64,000 nucleotides of DNA from Nostoc sp. FACHB-973 (GTDB taxonomy: Bacteria; Cyanobacteriota; Cyanobacteriia; Cyanobacteriales; Nostocaceae), in the NCBI RefSeq assembly GCF_014698115.1, contig NZ_JACJSJ010000024.1:31581-95580 (forward strand), read 5' to 3'. Below the pieces are notes generated by a model, which did not search any database, was not told the DNA's origin, and saw only the letters and a program-made list of their open reading frames with translations. The translations under genes and the position numbers were made by a program. Below, piece by piece: positions 38,547 through 47,346 of this stretch (its first letter is position 1; each line of letters begins with the position of its first letter).

Positions 38547-38935
38547 TTTAAAATACCAAAATATTTTAATCCTTCCAGAATTCCACCTGCACAAAAATCT
38601 TGTGCTAGGTAACGATAGTCAGTCGGATACTCGTTGTGCCACTGGAGTAACTCTTTTCAAGCATTACCGACTATGATTCCCCTTTCGTTGCCTACAGCAA
38701 ATAAAGCAATATCATTAATTACCACAGACAACTGTTTGTTCCGCTGCAAATTTCCACTTTTGGTGCAGAAATTGCATTGCTTGACCTTTATCGCTGGTAA
38801 GGGGTACAATGTCAAGGTCTATTCCGCTACTGTAGATTAACTTTACATTTAATTTATATTTATCCAAATCTGCCCCAAGTTGTGGTATGTCTCTTGGCAT
38901 ATGGGTTTTTTAGTAAGAAAAAACTCACTTGTGCC
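38543..38935 (-). pseudogene. Decayed C-terminal half of a second sucrose-6-phosphate phosphatase
   Basis: Translated on the minus strand, the segment matches the C-terminal half of the intact phosphatase at 39517-40287. QLGADLDKYKLNVKLIYSSG is followed by ..DLDIVPLTSDKGQA and then EQTVVCGN. A frameshift (about 5 bp lost at the DSGND motif) and a TGA after IIVGNA break it, and it continues with ELLQWHNE and YRYLAQDF to the end. The first half, including the DxDxT catalytic motif, is missing, and mini-elements lie on that side. Its stop overlaps the ruvA start by ATGA. It is a dead tandem duplicate, not a separate small gene. Confidence 0.8.
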
Positions 38936-38982
38936 ACAAAATGTGAGGCGACTAACTCAAGATATTTATTTATAACTAATAA

Positions 38983-39082
38983 GGGACTTCCAGAAAATAA
39001 ATTATCCCAAATTATTTGTACATTTTTCGGGTAGCACAGCTGTGCGCCCTTACTATGGAATATTTTTTTCCTTGGAAGTCCC
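38983..39082. mobile_element. MITE-like element, GGGACTTCC family, copy 2
   Basis: The 100-bp unit starts GGGACTTCCAGAAAATAA and ends TTCCTTGGAAGTCCC. TAA flanks both sides (38980-38982 and 39083-39085) as a 3-bp target duplication. The interior carries half of the GGGTAGCACAGCTGTGCGCCC palindrome. The first about 50 bp (through TTATTTGTACATTTTTCGGG) closely match the complement of the right end of the copy at 59061-59182. Confidence 0.8.
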
Positions 39083-39104
39083 TAATACTTGTTCGTGTTT
39101 GGAT

Positions 39105-39410
39105 ATAGCCTTTCCCCACAACCGTGAGTTAGACCTGTAGGGGCACGGCAGTGCCCATAGGTGTCAACTTAAACTCAAATGCTTGTCCTACATACGCTTT
39201 ACCCCCCTTAATCCCCCCGATGGATTGGGGGGAAAAAGAAATCCAGTTCCCTCCCCTTTACAAGGGGAGGGTTAGGGTGGGGTAACGCGGTGAGTAAATG
39301 AATTCAATATCCTGTCTGGACAAGGGTTTCGAGTTAAGTTGACACCACTGGGCACTGCCGTGCCCCTACACCTTGCGATATGATGTTCTACTGCATCTGA
39401 ATGGGAACCG
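39105..39410. repeat. Dispersed repeat interrupted by a CATAGGTGTCAACTT element
   Basis: The outer sequence (CCGTGAGTTAGACCTGTAGG ... then CCCCTACACCTTGCGATATG and GGGAACCGCTATA) matches 58580-58675 almost base for base. In the latter copy the central palindrome GGGCACGGCAGTGCCGTGCC is uninterrupted. Here it is split by the element at 39156-39350. The pair is an occupied and an unoccupied site of the same repeat. Confidence 0.8.
39156..39350. mobile_element. CATAGGTGTCAACTT-family mini-element, copy 2
   Basis: The 195-bp unit starts CATAGGTGTCAACTTAA and ends TTAAGTTGACACCACTG. It is flanked by GGCAGTGCC (39147-39155) and GGCACTGCC (39351-39359), a near-perfect 9-bp duplication. The flanks are also arms of a palindrome, so the single mismatch is ambiguous. 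The interior has C/G-rich hairpin sequence (CCCCCCGATGGATTGGGGGG). No coding sequence. Confidence 0.75.
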
Positions 39411-39489
39411 CTATACTTTCAGAAAAACAATAAAGATATCAAGTTGTGAAATAACACAAATTCATAAAATCTCGGCAACAACTAAATCG

Positions 39490-39522
39490 GCTGTAGGGGC
39501 GTACAGCTGTACGCCCCTACTT
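39490..39522. repeat. Palindromic repeat at the 3' end of the sucrose-phosphatase gene
   Basis: GTAGGGGCGTACAGC and its complement GCTGTACGCCCCTAC form a perfect palindrome that includes the TAG stop codon of the phosphatase on the minus strand. As the gene ends exactly in the stem, the repeat may act as the transcript's 3' hairpin. Confidence 0.7.
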
Positions 39523-40287
39523 AGTGACTGGTTTATCAATAAATTTAAAATAGTGTAAGCCTTCCATAATACCATTCGCATAGAAAGCCTTAGCTAAATA
39601 TCGATACTCAGTTTGATTATTTCTATGCCACTCAATTAATTCAGAACGAGCATTTCCTACAATAATACCGCGTTCTTCTCCCACGCTAAATAGAGCAATA
39701 TCATTACCAGAATCTCCACAAACAACTGTTCTCTCAGGAAAAAATCCCAATTTTTCCTGTATATACTTTACTGCTAAACCTTTATCTGCATAAAGCGGTA
39801 AAATGTCTAGGTCTTGGCTGCCACTGTATATTATATTGAACTTGAGATTCTGGCTTTCTAATAATAACTTAAGCTGAGGTAAAACTTCTTTTGCTGCGGC
39901 TTCTTCGATGATATAACTAACCTTAAACGGACGCTGTTCAGATTCTTGCTGAAGAGTCAGTTCATTATCAAAATTTGCAGCTATATCTACAATTAATTCA
40001 CGGTTCCAACCAACCGACAACTTTGTAGACCATTCTAGGTCAGGAGTTTGACTATCCTTGTCTAAATATACTTCAGTGCCTACAGAACTTATCAGCGCAT
40101 CGGGTTCTAAAAGCGATTTTTCTGAAGTTAATTGCTGATACAGTGTAATCGATCGCCCTGTTGCATAAACTATCTTTGTTCCGTGTTCTTGTCTATGCCT
40201 TTCTAGGTCATGATTTAGTTCCTTTAGGGCTTTGTCGTCACCGACTAGCGTGTGATCTAAATCAGTTACAAAAAGAAACGGTTTCAT
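39517..40287 (-). CDS. Sucrose-6-phosphate phosphatase
   Basis: This HAD-superfamily enzyme of about 256 residues removes phosphate from sucrose-6-phosphate, the last step of sucrose synthesis. Motif I is DLDHTLVG (nucleophile Asp9 and acid/base Asp11). Motif II lies in YATGRS, and motif III/IV in DKGLAVKYIQEK and VVCGDSGNDIALF. The length matches the cyanobacterial stand-alone enzymes. I start at ATG 40287 (MKPFLFVTDLDHT); an in-frame ATG five codons earlier is less typical. A decayed second copy lies just downstream toward ruvA. Sucrose supports osmotic balance and carbon transport to heterocysts in these organisms (family knowledge). Confidence 0.9.
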   Translation of the reverse strand: MKPFLFVTDLDHTLVGDDKALKELNHDLERHRQEHGTKIVYATGRSITLYQQLTSEKSLLEPDALISSVGTEVYLDKDSQTPDLEWSTKLSVGWNRELIVDIAANFDNELTLQQESEQRPFKVSYIIEEAAAKEVLPQLKLLLESQNLKFNIIYSGSQDLDILPLYADKGLAVKYIQEKLGFFPERTVVCGDSGNDIALFSVGEERGIIVGNARSELIEWHRNNQTEYRYLAKAFYANGIMEGLHYFKFIDKPVTK

Positions 40288-40616
40288 AAAAGAACACAGC
40301 ACAAACTACAATGAATACTAGTCGGACATGATTAATTACACAGCGCCATTGCGAATACAGCAAACCTAAATATACTAATCAGAAGGGTTTAGATTGCTTC
40401 ACTTCATTTTATGACGTTCGCAATGACTGTAACTTTGTCCAGCCACTTAACAATTAAACCATAAAAAATCTAAAAAATGTCCTGCCACCTCTATTTTGTG
40501 TCAGTGGTTATTTGTCAAGAAGTAATTATGCTTAATTCAATGATTTGAAACAAAACGCACCATAAATTTATAGATTCTATTGCAAATCATACGAATTCTA
40601 ACTCCTGACTCCTGTT
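40288..40616. other. Intergenic region, no gene seen
   Basis: AT-rich DNA between xseB and the phosphatase, probably holding the phosphatase promoter. A short TTCTAACTCCTGACTCCTG repeat lies near the xseB stop. No RNA gene or regulator site is recognised. Confidence 0.5.
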
Positions 40617-40850
40617 TTATTCATCACTCAAAGTTTCAATCAACAAATCCACCTGCTGCTGTCGCTGCTGCAAAAAACTTTCGCACTGACGCAAATACTC
40701 AACAGCCTTGCCAAATTGGTCAAAAACCTCTTCCAATTCCAATTCACCCGCCTCAATGCGAGCGATAATTCCCTCTATTTCAATAACCTTCGCTTCATAA
40801 TTCCAACCTTCCATAGAATCAGAACTAGAAGCACTCTTGCGTTTAGCCAT
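40617..40850 (-). CDS. xseB: Exodeoxyribonuclease VII small subunit
   Basis: This 77-residue protein with the XseB helical pair ([20 protein letters not shown], then [22 protein letters not shown]) binds the XseA C-terminal helix. The complex degrades single-stranded DNA from both ends. The length is usual for the family. It lies 5.2 kb downstream of xseA on the same strand instead of next to it. A CheB-CheR hybrid kinase and inverted-repeat sequence occupy the gap. Both subunits look intact, so the enzyme should still assemble if xseB has its own promoter. Confidence 0.9.
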   Translation of the reverse strand: MAKRKSASSSDSMEGWNYEAKVIEIEGIIARIEAGELELEEVFDQFGKAVEYLRQCESFLQQRQQQVDLLIETLSDE

Positions 40851-41021
40851 TCAACTCTTGGTGTCCTTGGCGTCTTGGCGGTTCGTTTATTTCCACAATC
40901 TTCACTTTACACCTCAGCCTGCCCCAATTCAATCATGGCCATTATCTTCCCCGTCTTCAAAATCCACTACGATACAATGAATTTAACCACCTCTACCGCT
41001 TGCTTTTCGTGGTCAACACCC

Positions 41022-41292
41022 AATACGGTTCGGTTAAGCTCTAAGCGGTATTAAGAATAGAAAAAGTGAGTGTTTTTAATTTAGCGCATTGCCCTCTATG
41101 TATCGGTTTATTGGAAGGGAATTTGGCTCTAGTTTTTTTGACTACTGCGATAGCTGTTTCTAACGCTTTGAAAACCGTACCTGGTTCAATCGCAGGCGAG
41201 ATCAGTGAGAATTCTTTGAGTTGCATTCAATGTCAGTACAATTGGGTGATAACCGTCAGTTTATAGGGTTTTTGGCTTAACTGAACCGTATT
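41022..41292. mobile_element. IS-like remnant bounded by AATACGGTTCGGTTAAGC repeats
   Basis: The 271-bp unit has AATACGGTTCGGTTAAGC at its left end and GCTTAACTGAACCGTATT at its right end (17 of 18 positions inverted). The right-end sequence with its preceding TGATAACCGTCAGTTTA occurs again at about 45728-45775. A minus-strand frame (41041-41226) and a further fragment beyond the left end (VDHEKQAVEVVKF on the minus strand, about 40950-40992) look like scraps of a decayed coding region, possibly a transposase, but I do not recognise the family. Confidence 0.6.
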
Positions 41293-41377
41293 AGATCCAC
41301 ACGTTGGACATTGCATAGCGATCGCTTGAATTCATACTTCAATTATGCAACGCCATTTTTTTTGTAATGGCAAGCCG

Positions 41378-44300
41378 TTAAGTTCGTTTAGCCAAATCGG
41401 CAACTATTGCACGCAGTTGAACCAGATCGCAGGGTTTAGCTATGTGCATTTGAAACCCAGCCTCCATCGCCCGTTGTTGTTCTGCTTTACTGGCATAGCC
41501 CGTCAGCGCGATCGCCGGAATTTGTCCTCCGGCTGCCGCACTGAGCGATCGCACCTGTTGAATCAGGAAGTAGCCATCTTCTTCAGGCAAGCCGAGATCA
41601 GAAATCAGCACATCATAGCGGTTAGGGCTTTCCCTGAGAGCAGAGAGGGCTGCTCTGGCAGTCGTTACGGCCAGCACCTCTGCCCCATAAGTTTCTAGCA
41701 TCAACTGCAAGGGTAAAAGCACATCGACCTGATCATCAACCACCAGGATCTGCAAGCCTTCTAGAGAGGGGAGATTTTGGGAAGCGTCCAAAGATGTTTC
41801 TACCGTCGGTTCGACAATCGGCGGTGAGGTTGGGGGCGGGACGTATAACGGCAACCGCACAGTCAGTGTGGCACCTTGTCCTTCGCCCGGACTTTCTGCC
41901 AGCACAGTGCCACCATGCAGATCGATGAGATGCCGCACGATGGCCAAGCCCAGTCCTAGCCCTTGATTGCTTTTGATTGTACTGGAATCGCCCTGATAGA
42001 ACCGCTCGAAAATATGTGGCAGTAAATCTGCTGGAATACCAATTCCTGTGTCACTGATTTGAATTTGCGCCTGGTTGTCAACCTGCGACAGCGTGATGTC
42101 TACTCGTCCACCCACAGGCGTAAACTTGATCGCATTCGAGAGCAGGTTCCCCAGCACTTGCTGCAATCGTTCGGCATCCCCCAGCACGGCGATCGAACTC
42201 AACGATGACACTAACTGAATATTTTTTGCCACCGCCGATAAGTTAACGCTATCGAGAGCAGCTTGAACCAATAAGCTCAAGTCAATCGGGTGGCTATTCA
42301 ATTGCAACTTGCCACTCGCGATCCGAGAGGTATCCAGAATATCTTCAATTAGGTAATTGAGTAGCCTACCGTTCTGCTCAACGGCTGCTAAGGCGCGATC
42401 GACTGTTGCCTCGTCGCAGTTGCGGCTGCGGAGCAGTTGCACCCATCCCAGCAGCGAGGAGAGAGGATTTCGCAGTTCATGGGACAGATTTGAGAGAAAT
42501 TCATCTTTGGCACGACTGGCCGCTTCAGCCTGCTGGCGTGCCGTGCGCTCGGTAACATCTGAGATCGCTAGCAAAATCATGTCTGTGTTGTCTTCTCGGT
42601 GCAGTTTGCACGCATTGAGCAGCATGTTTTTATGCCCAATCTGCTCGAAATCATGATTGACCTCAAAATCCTGCACCGCAAGCTCACCCGCCAGAATACC
42701 GTTCAACATCGATCGCAGTTCGGGAATATCCCACTGCCCATTGCCTAATTCAAACAGCAACCTATGGATGGTTTCAGCTTCAGAAACGTGAAATGTCTGG
42801 TAAAACGCTCGATTTGCGGCATTCACCCGGAAATCAGCGTCCAGCACAACTAGCGGGATTTGCACCGTCTCAATGATGGTTTCTGCATAGTTGCGAGCGC
42901 TCTCTAGGCTGGCGGTGTAGCGTTTGAGGGCATCAATATCCTGTAGCACCATTGTCACACCGTCAATTTGGTTTTCAGTGGTGCGATAGGGGCGAATGCG
43001 GATACTATACCAGTATCCGGCTTCTGTTTGGATCTCTTGTTCTTTTGTATTCAGGGTCTCCAACACCTCCAAAATCATCGGTTCTAGCTGGGAAACGTCA
43101 AGATTGCCATGCAGGTCAGTCAAGGGTCGTCCGATATCGGTGGGGATGAAATTGAACAGTCGCTGGGCGGTTGGTGTAAAGCGGCGAATCCTTAAGTCAT
43201 TCGTCAGCATCACAATCGGGATATTAATGCTGGCGATAAAGTTGTTGAGATCGCTATTGTCTCGATTTTGTTGCAGATTCCGACTCCGCAGTTCTTCATT
43301 GGTCGTCGAGAGTTCTTCATTGGTGGCTTGAACTTCTTCCTTCGCCGTTTGCAGTTCTTCATTCGTGCTTTGCAGTTCCTCATTGCTCGATAGGATCTCT
43401 TCATTCGCTATGCGTAAGTTTTGGTTGAGTTGGTTTTGCTCCTGAATCACCGCTTGTAGATGCGCTTGGGCCGAGAGTTCGCGTTGGGTGGCAGCAGACA
43501 GCGCCTGGCGAAGCGTTACAAGTTCACGCGCTAAGTCCGCTGGCTCCAAGCTTTCTACCGTTGCGGGAGTGGTGAATGTGTTAGAGGCAGGGGCAGAGGG
43601 CGAGATGGGATTGAAAAGCACCAAAAAATAGAGTGTGTTCGTCTGGGCTGGGCGAAATGGCAGCACCTCCAGATTCAGCCGCGCTCGCTCGCCCTGTTCC
43701 ATTTGAATGTCTTCCCGCCGCACCAGCACGTTCTCTGTCTGAGCCTGATACAGGGCGGTGCGAAGGGGTGTTACCAGCCCTTCACGTGCCATAGACAGCA
43801 GGTTTAGCTCTGTGGTGCTAGGGGTCAACTTCAGGTAAAGATCGAGGTCTCCGCGCATCTGTAATATCTGCATCTGTTCATCGACCACGACCGATAGCGG
43901 CATATAGCGATTGGCGATCAGTTGGTCAACTTCTCTGGCTAAATCAAAGGGAATGGAACGGTTTTCTGGGATGGGCTGCGGATTATGGAGACTGGGGACG
44001 CGCCCAGAAGTGGCTGTAAACGCAAATAAGCGATTAGAGAAGCTCAATTTTCGGGCATAGATTTTGCAGGCTTCATCCACGGGCGCAAATAAATTTGAGG
44101 CAGCTTTGACGCTTTCTGCCGTACCCAACACCAGGCAGCCCGTTAAGTTGAGACTGTAATGAAACAACGCCATGATGCGCTCTTGCAGGCGATCGGATAA
44201 ATAAATCAGCAGGTTGCGACAGCTAATCAGATCGAGATTCGAGAATGGGGGGTCATCGCATAAGTTATGATGGGCAAACACACAAAATTCGCGAATGGTA

Positions 44301-45550
44301 CTGCTGATTTGATAGCCACCCTCTGCCTGGGGGACAAAGAACCGACTTTTACGTTCCGGTGAAACGCCTTCCATCTGGCTTTCTAGGTATAAGCCTGTTC
44401 GGGCTTTGCTAATGGCTGTTTCGCTAATGTCGGTGGCAAAAATCTGAATCGGCGGCACGGTGGCGCGATCGCTGAAAAACTCTAACAAGCAGATGGCGAG
44501 TGAGTAAACTTCTTCCCCAGTTGAACAGCCAGCCACCCAAATCCGCAGCGGCACATCGCTGGCTTTATTTTGGCTGATCGTGGGGAAAATCTGGGTCTTC
44601 AATTTCTCAAAGACGTGGGGATCGCGAAAGAAACTGGTCACATGGATGAGAATTTCTTCGTACAAAGCTTGAATTTCGTCCCCGTGCGTTTGCAAATATT
44701 GCGCGTATGCTGCCAGACTGTCCAGCTTATGTAGCAGTATCCGCCTCTGGATGCGGCGCTCCAGCGATGCCGGTTTGTATTGGGTAAAGTCAACGCCAGT
44801 TGTCGTGCGGAGGAGGGAAAAAATTCGGCTCAGGGGATCACCCGGTTCCGGGGGTAACTTCTGGATGATCGGCAATGGCTCTGATTGCCCCAAAAAGGGG
44901 TTGCGACTGAGATTGCTCAGTTCTCTAGCGATGGCTGGCGGCGGCAACACAAAATCTACATTGCCAGTTGCAACCGCTGTATTGGGCATACTGTTAAATC
45001 GCGCCGTGGCATCACATTCGGCAAAGGTGACACCCCCAGCAATCTTGACGGCTTTCACCCCTTCAGCACCGTCTCCATCCATCCCCGACAGCACAACTGC
45101 GATCGCTTTGTTGCCGCGATCGGTCGCTAACGACTTAAAAAAGATGTCGGCGGGCAAATATTTGCCCTTACTTTTCTGCCGGGGCGCGAGCCGCAGAATG
45201 CCATCGACCAGGGTCATTTGGGCATTGGGCGGAATCACATAGACCGCGTTTGGCTCAACCCGCATCTGGTCTTGCACCTGAAGCACAGGCATGGTAGTCA
45301 CTCTGCCCAAAATTTCCGACAGCAGGCTTTCATGCTCAGGAGACAAATGCTGAATTAGCACAAACGCCATGCCCGTATCCGTTGGCAAATGGCGGATCAG
45401 TTCCGTAAATGCCTCTAGACCACCAGCAGAAGCGGCAATTCCCACCACTGGAAAAGTAGCATCGGTTGGGGATGGCTGATTTGGCTCCGAGTCTGGGTTG
45501 ACGGGGAGTGAGTCGGATGGATCGTTGGGGACGGGTGACTCAGCAGACAT
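41378..45550 (-). CDS. CheB-CheR-PAS hybrid histidine kinase with receiver
   Basis: This 1,390-residue fusion has CheB-type methylesterase (about 30-215, GIAASAGGLEAF and SGMDGDGAEG), CheR methyltransferase (about 240-510, with the SAM-binding WVAGCSTGEEVYSLA), a PAS-like part, a long coiled coil rich in TNEEL repeats (about 700-775), two PAS domains, HisKA (SHELRNP), HATPase_c (NLLSNAIKF, GLGLGLAIV) and a C-terminal receiver (SDLGLP). Such orphan CheB/CheR kinases are common, but no cheA, cheW or receptor gene is nearby, so classical chemotaxis is not supported. The gene appears noticeably more GC-rich than its neighbours and lies between matching inverted repeats, which suggests acquisition by transfer. 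Confidence 0.92.
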   Translation of the reverse strand: MSAESPVPNDPSDSLPVNPDSEPNQPSPTDATFPVVGIAASAGGLEAFTELIRHLPTDTGMAFVLIQHLSPEHESLLSEILGRVTTMPVLQVQDQMRVEPNAVYVIPPNAQMTLVDGILRLAPRQKSKGKYLPADIFFKSLATDRGNKAIAVVLSGMDGDGAEGVKAVKIAGGVTFAECDATARFNSMPNTAVATGNVDFVLPPPAIARELSNLSRNPFLGQSEPLPIIQKLPPEPGDPLSRIFSLLRTTTGVDFTQYKPASLERRIQRRILLHKLDSLAAYAQYLQTHGDEIQALYEEILIHVTSFFRDPHVFEKLKTQIFPTISQNKASDVPLRIWVAGCSTGEEVYSLAICLLEFFSDRATVPPIQIFATDISETAISKARTGLYLESQMEGVSPERKSRFFVPQAEGGYQISSTIREFCVFAHHNLCDDPPFSNLDLISCRNLLIYLSDRLQERIMALFHYSLNLTGCLVLGTAESVKAASNLFAPVDEACKIYARKLSFSNRLFAFTATSGRVPSLHNPQPIPENRSIPFDLAREVDQLIANRYMPLSVVVDEQMQILQMRGDLDLYLKLTPSTTELNLLSMAREGLVTPLRTALYQAQTENVLVRREDIQMEQGERARLNLEVLPFRPAQTNTLYFLVLFNPISPSAPASNTFTTPATVESLEPADLARELVTLRQALSAATQRELSAQAHLQAVIQEQNQLNQNLRIANEEILSSNEELQSTNEELQTAKEEVQATNEELSTTNEELRSRNLQQNRDNSDLNNFIASINIPIVMLTNDLRIRRFTPTAQRLFNFIPTDIGRPLTDLHGNLDVSQLEPMILEVLETLNTKEQEIQTEAGYWYSIRIRPYRTTENQIDGVTMVLQDIDALKRYTASLESARNYAETIIETVQIPLVVLDADFRVNAANRAFYQTFHVSEAETIHRLLFELGNGQWDIPELRSMLNGILAGELAVQDFEVNHDFEQIGHKNMLLNACKLHREDNTDMILLAISDVTERTARQQAEAASRAKDEFLSNLSHELRNPLSSLLGWVQLLRSRNCDEATVDRALAAVEQNGRLLNYLIEDILDTSRIASGKLQLNSHPIDLSLLVQAALDSVNLSAVAKNIQLVSSLSSIAVLGDAERLQQVLGNLLSNAIKFTPVGGRVDITLSQVDNQAQIQISDTGIGIPADLLPHIFERFYQGDSSTIKSNQGLGLGLAIVRHLIDLHGGTVLAESPGEGQGATLTVRLPLYVPPPTSPPIVEPTVETSLDASQNLPSLEGLQILVVDDQVDVLLPLQLMLETYGAEVLAVTTARAALSALRESPNRYDVLISDLGLPEEDGYFLIQQVRSLSAAAGGQIPAIALTGYASKAEQQRAMEAGFQMHIAKPCDLVQLRAIVADLAKRT

Positions 45551-45757
45551 AAATTGTATGGGGGTTCAATGCTCCTTTGAGCAACACTGAACTAAGCAGT
45601 AGTTGAGCGATCGTTTGAGCAGTATCAACAGCAGACTGTCTCAGTTCAACCAAGAAACTGATACTGTTGCCAGATTCCAGGAGGAAAAGCACCACATCAC
45701 TTCAATGATATGACGTAAGTACATTTAGGTGACAACCCTCAGTCTACCTGTTTTTGA

Positions 45758-45775
45758 GCTTAACCGAACCGTATT
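45758..45775. repeat. Inverted copy of the AATACGGTTCGGTTAAGC end
   Basis: GCTTAACCGAACCGTATT is the exact complement of the end at 41022-41039. The similarity extends by a few bases on both sides (GAGCTTAACC... and ...CGTATTGGGT). The two copies face each other across 4.7 kb containing the CheB-CheR gene, as terminal repeats of a composite element would. Confidence 0.7.
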
Positions 45776-45989
45776 GGGTCAACACCTCTCCACAACATTG
45801 GACTCCCTCATACATTCCGCCTTTAAGTTTGGCTGATGCTGACTTCTAAACTTTATAATGCCAAGTTCAAGATTATTCGTTTTTTGCGTAAAGCCTGAAA
45901 CTTGAGGTGAATAGTATTGTATAACAATATTTACTATGGATAAACAGGGGACAACACTAAAAGTCTCCTATACAATTTACTTCTATCAA

Positions 45990-46022
45990 AAACTGCTCTG
46001 GGCAAAAGCCAGGGCAGTTTTA
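45990..46022 (-). terminator. Intrinsic terminator of xseA
   Basis: AAAACTGC.CTGG(G)C and GCCAGGGCAGTTTT form a stem around an AAAA loop, with flanking A/T runs on both strands. It lies about 40 bp beyond the xseA stop, so xseA is probably transcribed apart from the genes downstream. Confidence 0.75.
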
Positions 46023-46061
46023 TATTGGAGAGTAGAAGCGAGATTCTGAATTCTGCGGTAA

Positions 46062-47294
46062 TCATTTCAATTTTATAACTTTTACTGTAACCTCTCCCTG
46101 TCCCAACTGAATCGATAAATCTTGTCCCACTTCTAACTGGGCCGCAGCACGAGCGATCGCCCCATTTTCCTGTCTCACCACCGCATAACCACGCTGCAAC
46201 ACAGCTTTTGGGTCAAGAGTTGCCAACTTTTGCCGCAACAATTCCAAATGCTGCTTTGCTTGTTGCGATCGCCCCATCGTCACCTGTACCAATTGCCGAC
46301 GCTTCCAAACTAGCTTGTCCGCTTCCTGCTGGACTTGCTGATCTAACCGCAAACGTCGCAAACGATTTCGCAATGCTTGCAGTTTATTCTCAGCATTTTC
46401 CCCAAAGTCATGCACCGCCTCATGCAAAGCTAAAACTCGCTGCTGATGCTCAGCATACAACTCTGAAATTGCCGGTACAACTCTTTCTGCCGCCGCCGTT
46501 GGTGTATGCACACATATATCTGCAACTAAATCTGCCAAAGATTCATCTCGTTGATGACCAATACCAGTAATTACAGGAATGGAACAACTAGCAACAGCTC
46601 GCACCACTCGTTCATCATTAAAGCAGGCCAATTCCTCAACCGCACCCCCACCACGCGATAAAATTAGCACTTCGGCGCGTCCATCGCGGTCAACTCGCTC
46701 AATTGCTTTGACGATAGATTCTGGTGCTTGCTCACCTTGTACTGTGGCTGGAGAAAATAAAACGTGTAAACCTGGATACCTTTGCTTGAGAGTTTTTTGA
46801 ATATCACCCCAAGCCGCCGCAGTTGGTGAAGTGACGACAGCGATGGTTTGGGGATGGATGGGGAGCGATCGCTTTCTTTGTGGATCGAATAACCCCTCAG
46901 CCAGCAAGCGATTTTTTAGTTGTTGATAGCGTAGCGCCTGTAAACCAACACCAGCAGGTAGAGTCTGCCAAACTGACAGCTGATACTCTCCCCGTTGCGG
47001 ATACACGCGAATACTGCCCAAAATAATTATCTGCTCACCAGGAACGGGAATCTGGGCGAGTTTTGGCAATTGGCTATTCCACACCACACACTTAATTCCT
47101 GCGGTGCCATCTGTATCTTGCAATGTGAAAAATAACCCACTGCGATGGTGGTTAGCGCTGGAAACTTCTCCAGTTACCCAAACTTGCCGCAATTGTTCAT
47201 CTTGCTCTAACAGCAAGCGGATATAGTCAGTTAAACCAGATACCGAAAGCGCTGTATCGAGAATGAGAGAGTCGGGGAGGTCGAAAGTCATCAA
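46062..47294 (-). CDS. xseA: Exodeoxyribonuclease VII large subunit
   Basis: This 410-residue catalytic subunit of the single-strand-specific exonuclease has an N-terminal OB fold (VTGEVSSANHHRSGLFFTLQ, about 40-60). The catalytic domain includes VVTSPTAAAWGDI, SRGGGAVEELACFNDERVVRA and GIGHQRDESLADLVAD. A C-terminal coiled coil and RGYAVVR end segment bind XseB. Length and motifs are normal. The start could be either of two adjacent ATG codons (47294 or 47291). A terminator follows the gene, and xseB lies more than 5 kb further on. Confidence 0.95.
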   Translation of the reverse strand: MMTFDLPDSLILDTALSVSGLTDYIRLLLEQDEQLRQVWVTGEVSSANHHRSGLFFTLQDTDGTAGIKCVVWNSQLPKLAQIPVPGEQIIILGSIRVYPQRGEYQLSVWQTLPAGVGLQALRYQQLKNRLLAEGLFDPQRKRSLPIHPQTIAVVTSPTAAAWGDIQKTLKQRYPGLHVLFSPATVQGEQAPESIVKAIERVDRDGRAEVLILSRGGGAVEELACFNDERVVRAVASCSIPVITGIGHQRDESLADLVADICVHTPTAAAERVVPAISELYAEHQQRVLALHEAVHDFGENAENKLQALRNRLRRLRLDQQVQQEADKLVWKRRQLVQVTMGRSQQAKQHLELLRQKLATLDPKAVLQRGYAVVRQENGAIARAAAQLEVGQDLSIQLGQGEVTVKVIKLK

Positions 47295-47346
47295 AGATGC
47301 CTGGGAGAATAAATTAATTACGAATTACGAATTACGAATTATTCGG

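Larger units (their letters stand above)
45551..46061. other. Intergenic region with inverted-repeat end and terminator
   Basis: The stretch holds the upstream region of the CheB-CheR kinase, the repeat end at 45758-45775 that mirrors 41022-41039, and the xseA terminator. The part between about 45780 and 45980 is AT-rich and shows nothing further. Confidence 0.6.

Noticed and set aside
38715..38900. Separate small gene of 61 residues
   Set aside because: It is the middle piece of the decayed sucrose-phosphatase copy; homology continues on both sides in other frames.
41041..41226. Small gene inside the inverted-repeat remnant
   Set aside because: No family recognised, no ribosome site, and bounded by the element ends; at most a scrap of a coding region.
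41378..45550. Chemotaxis locus suggested by CheB and CheR domains
   Set aside because: No cheA, cheW, cheY or receptor gene is present; the domains are fused to a hybrid histidine kinase of a known orphan type.
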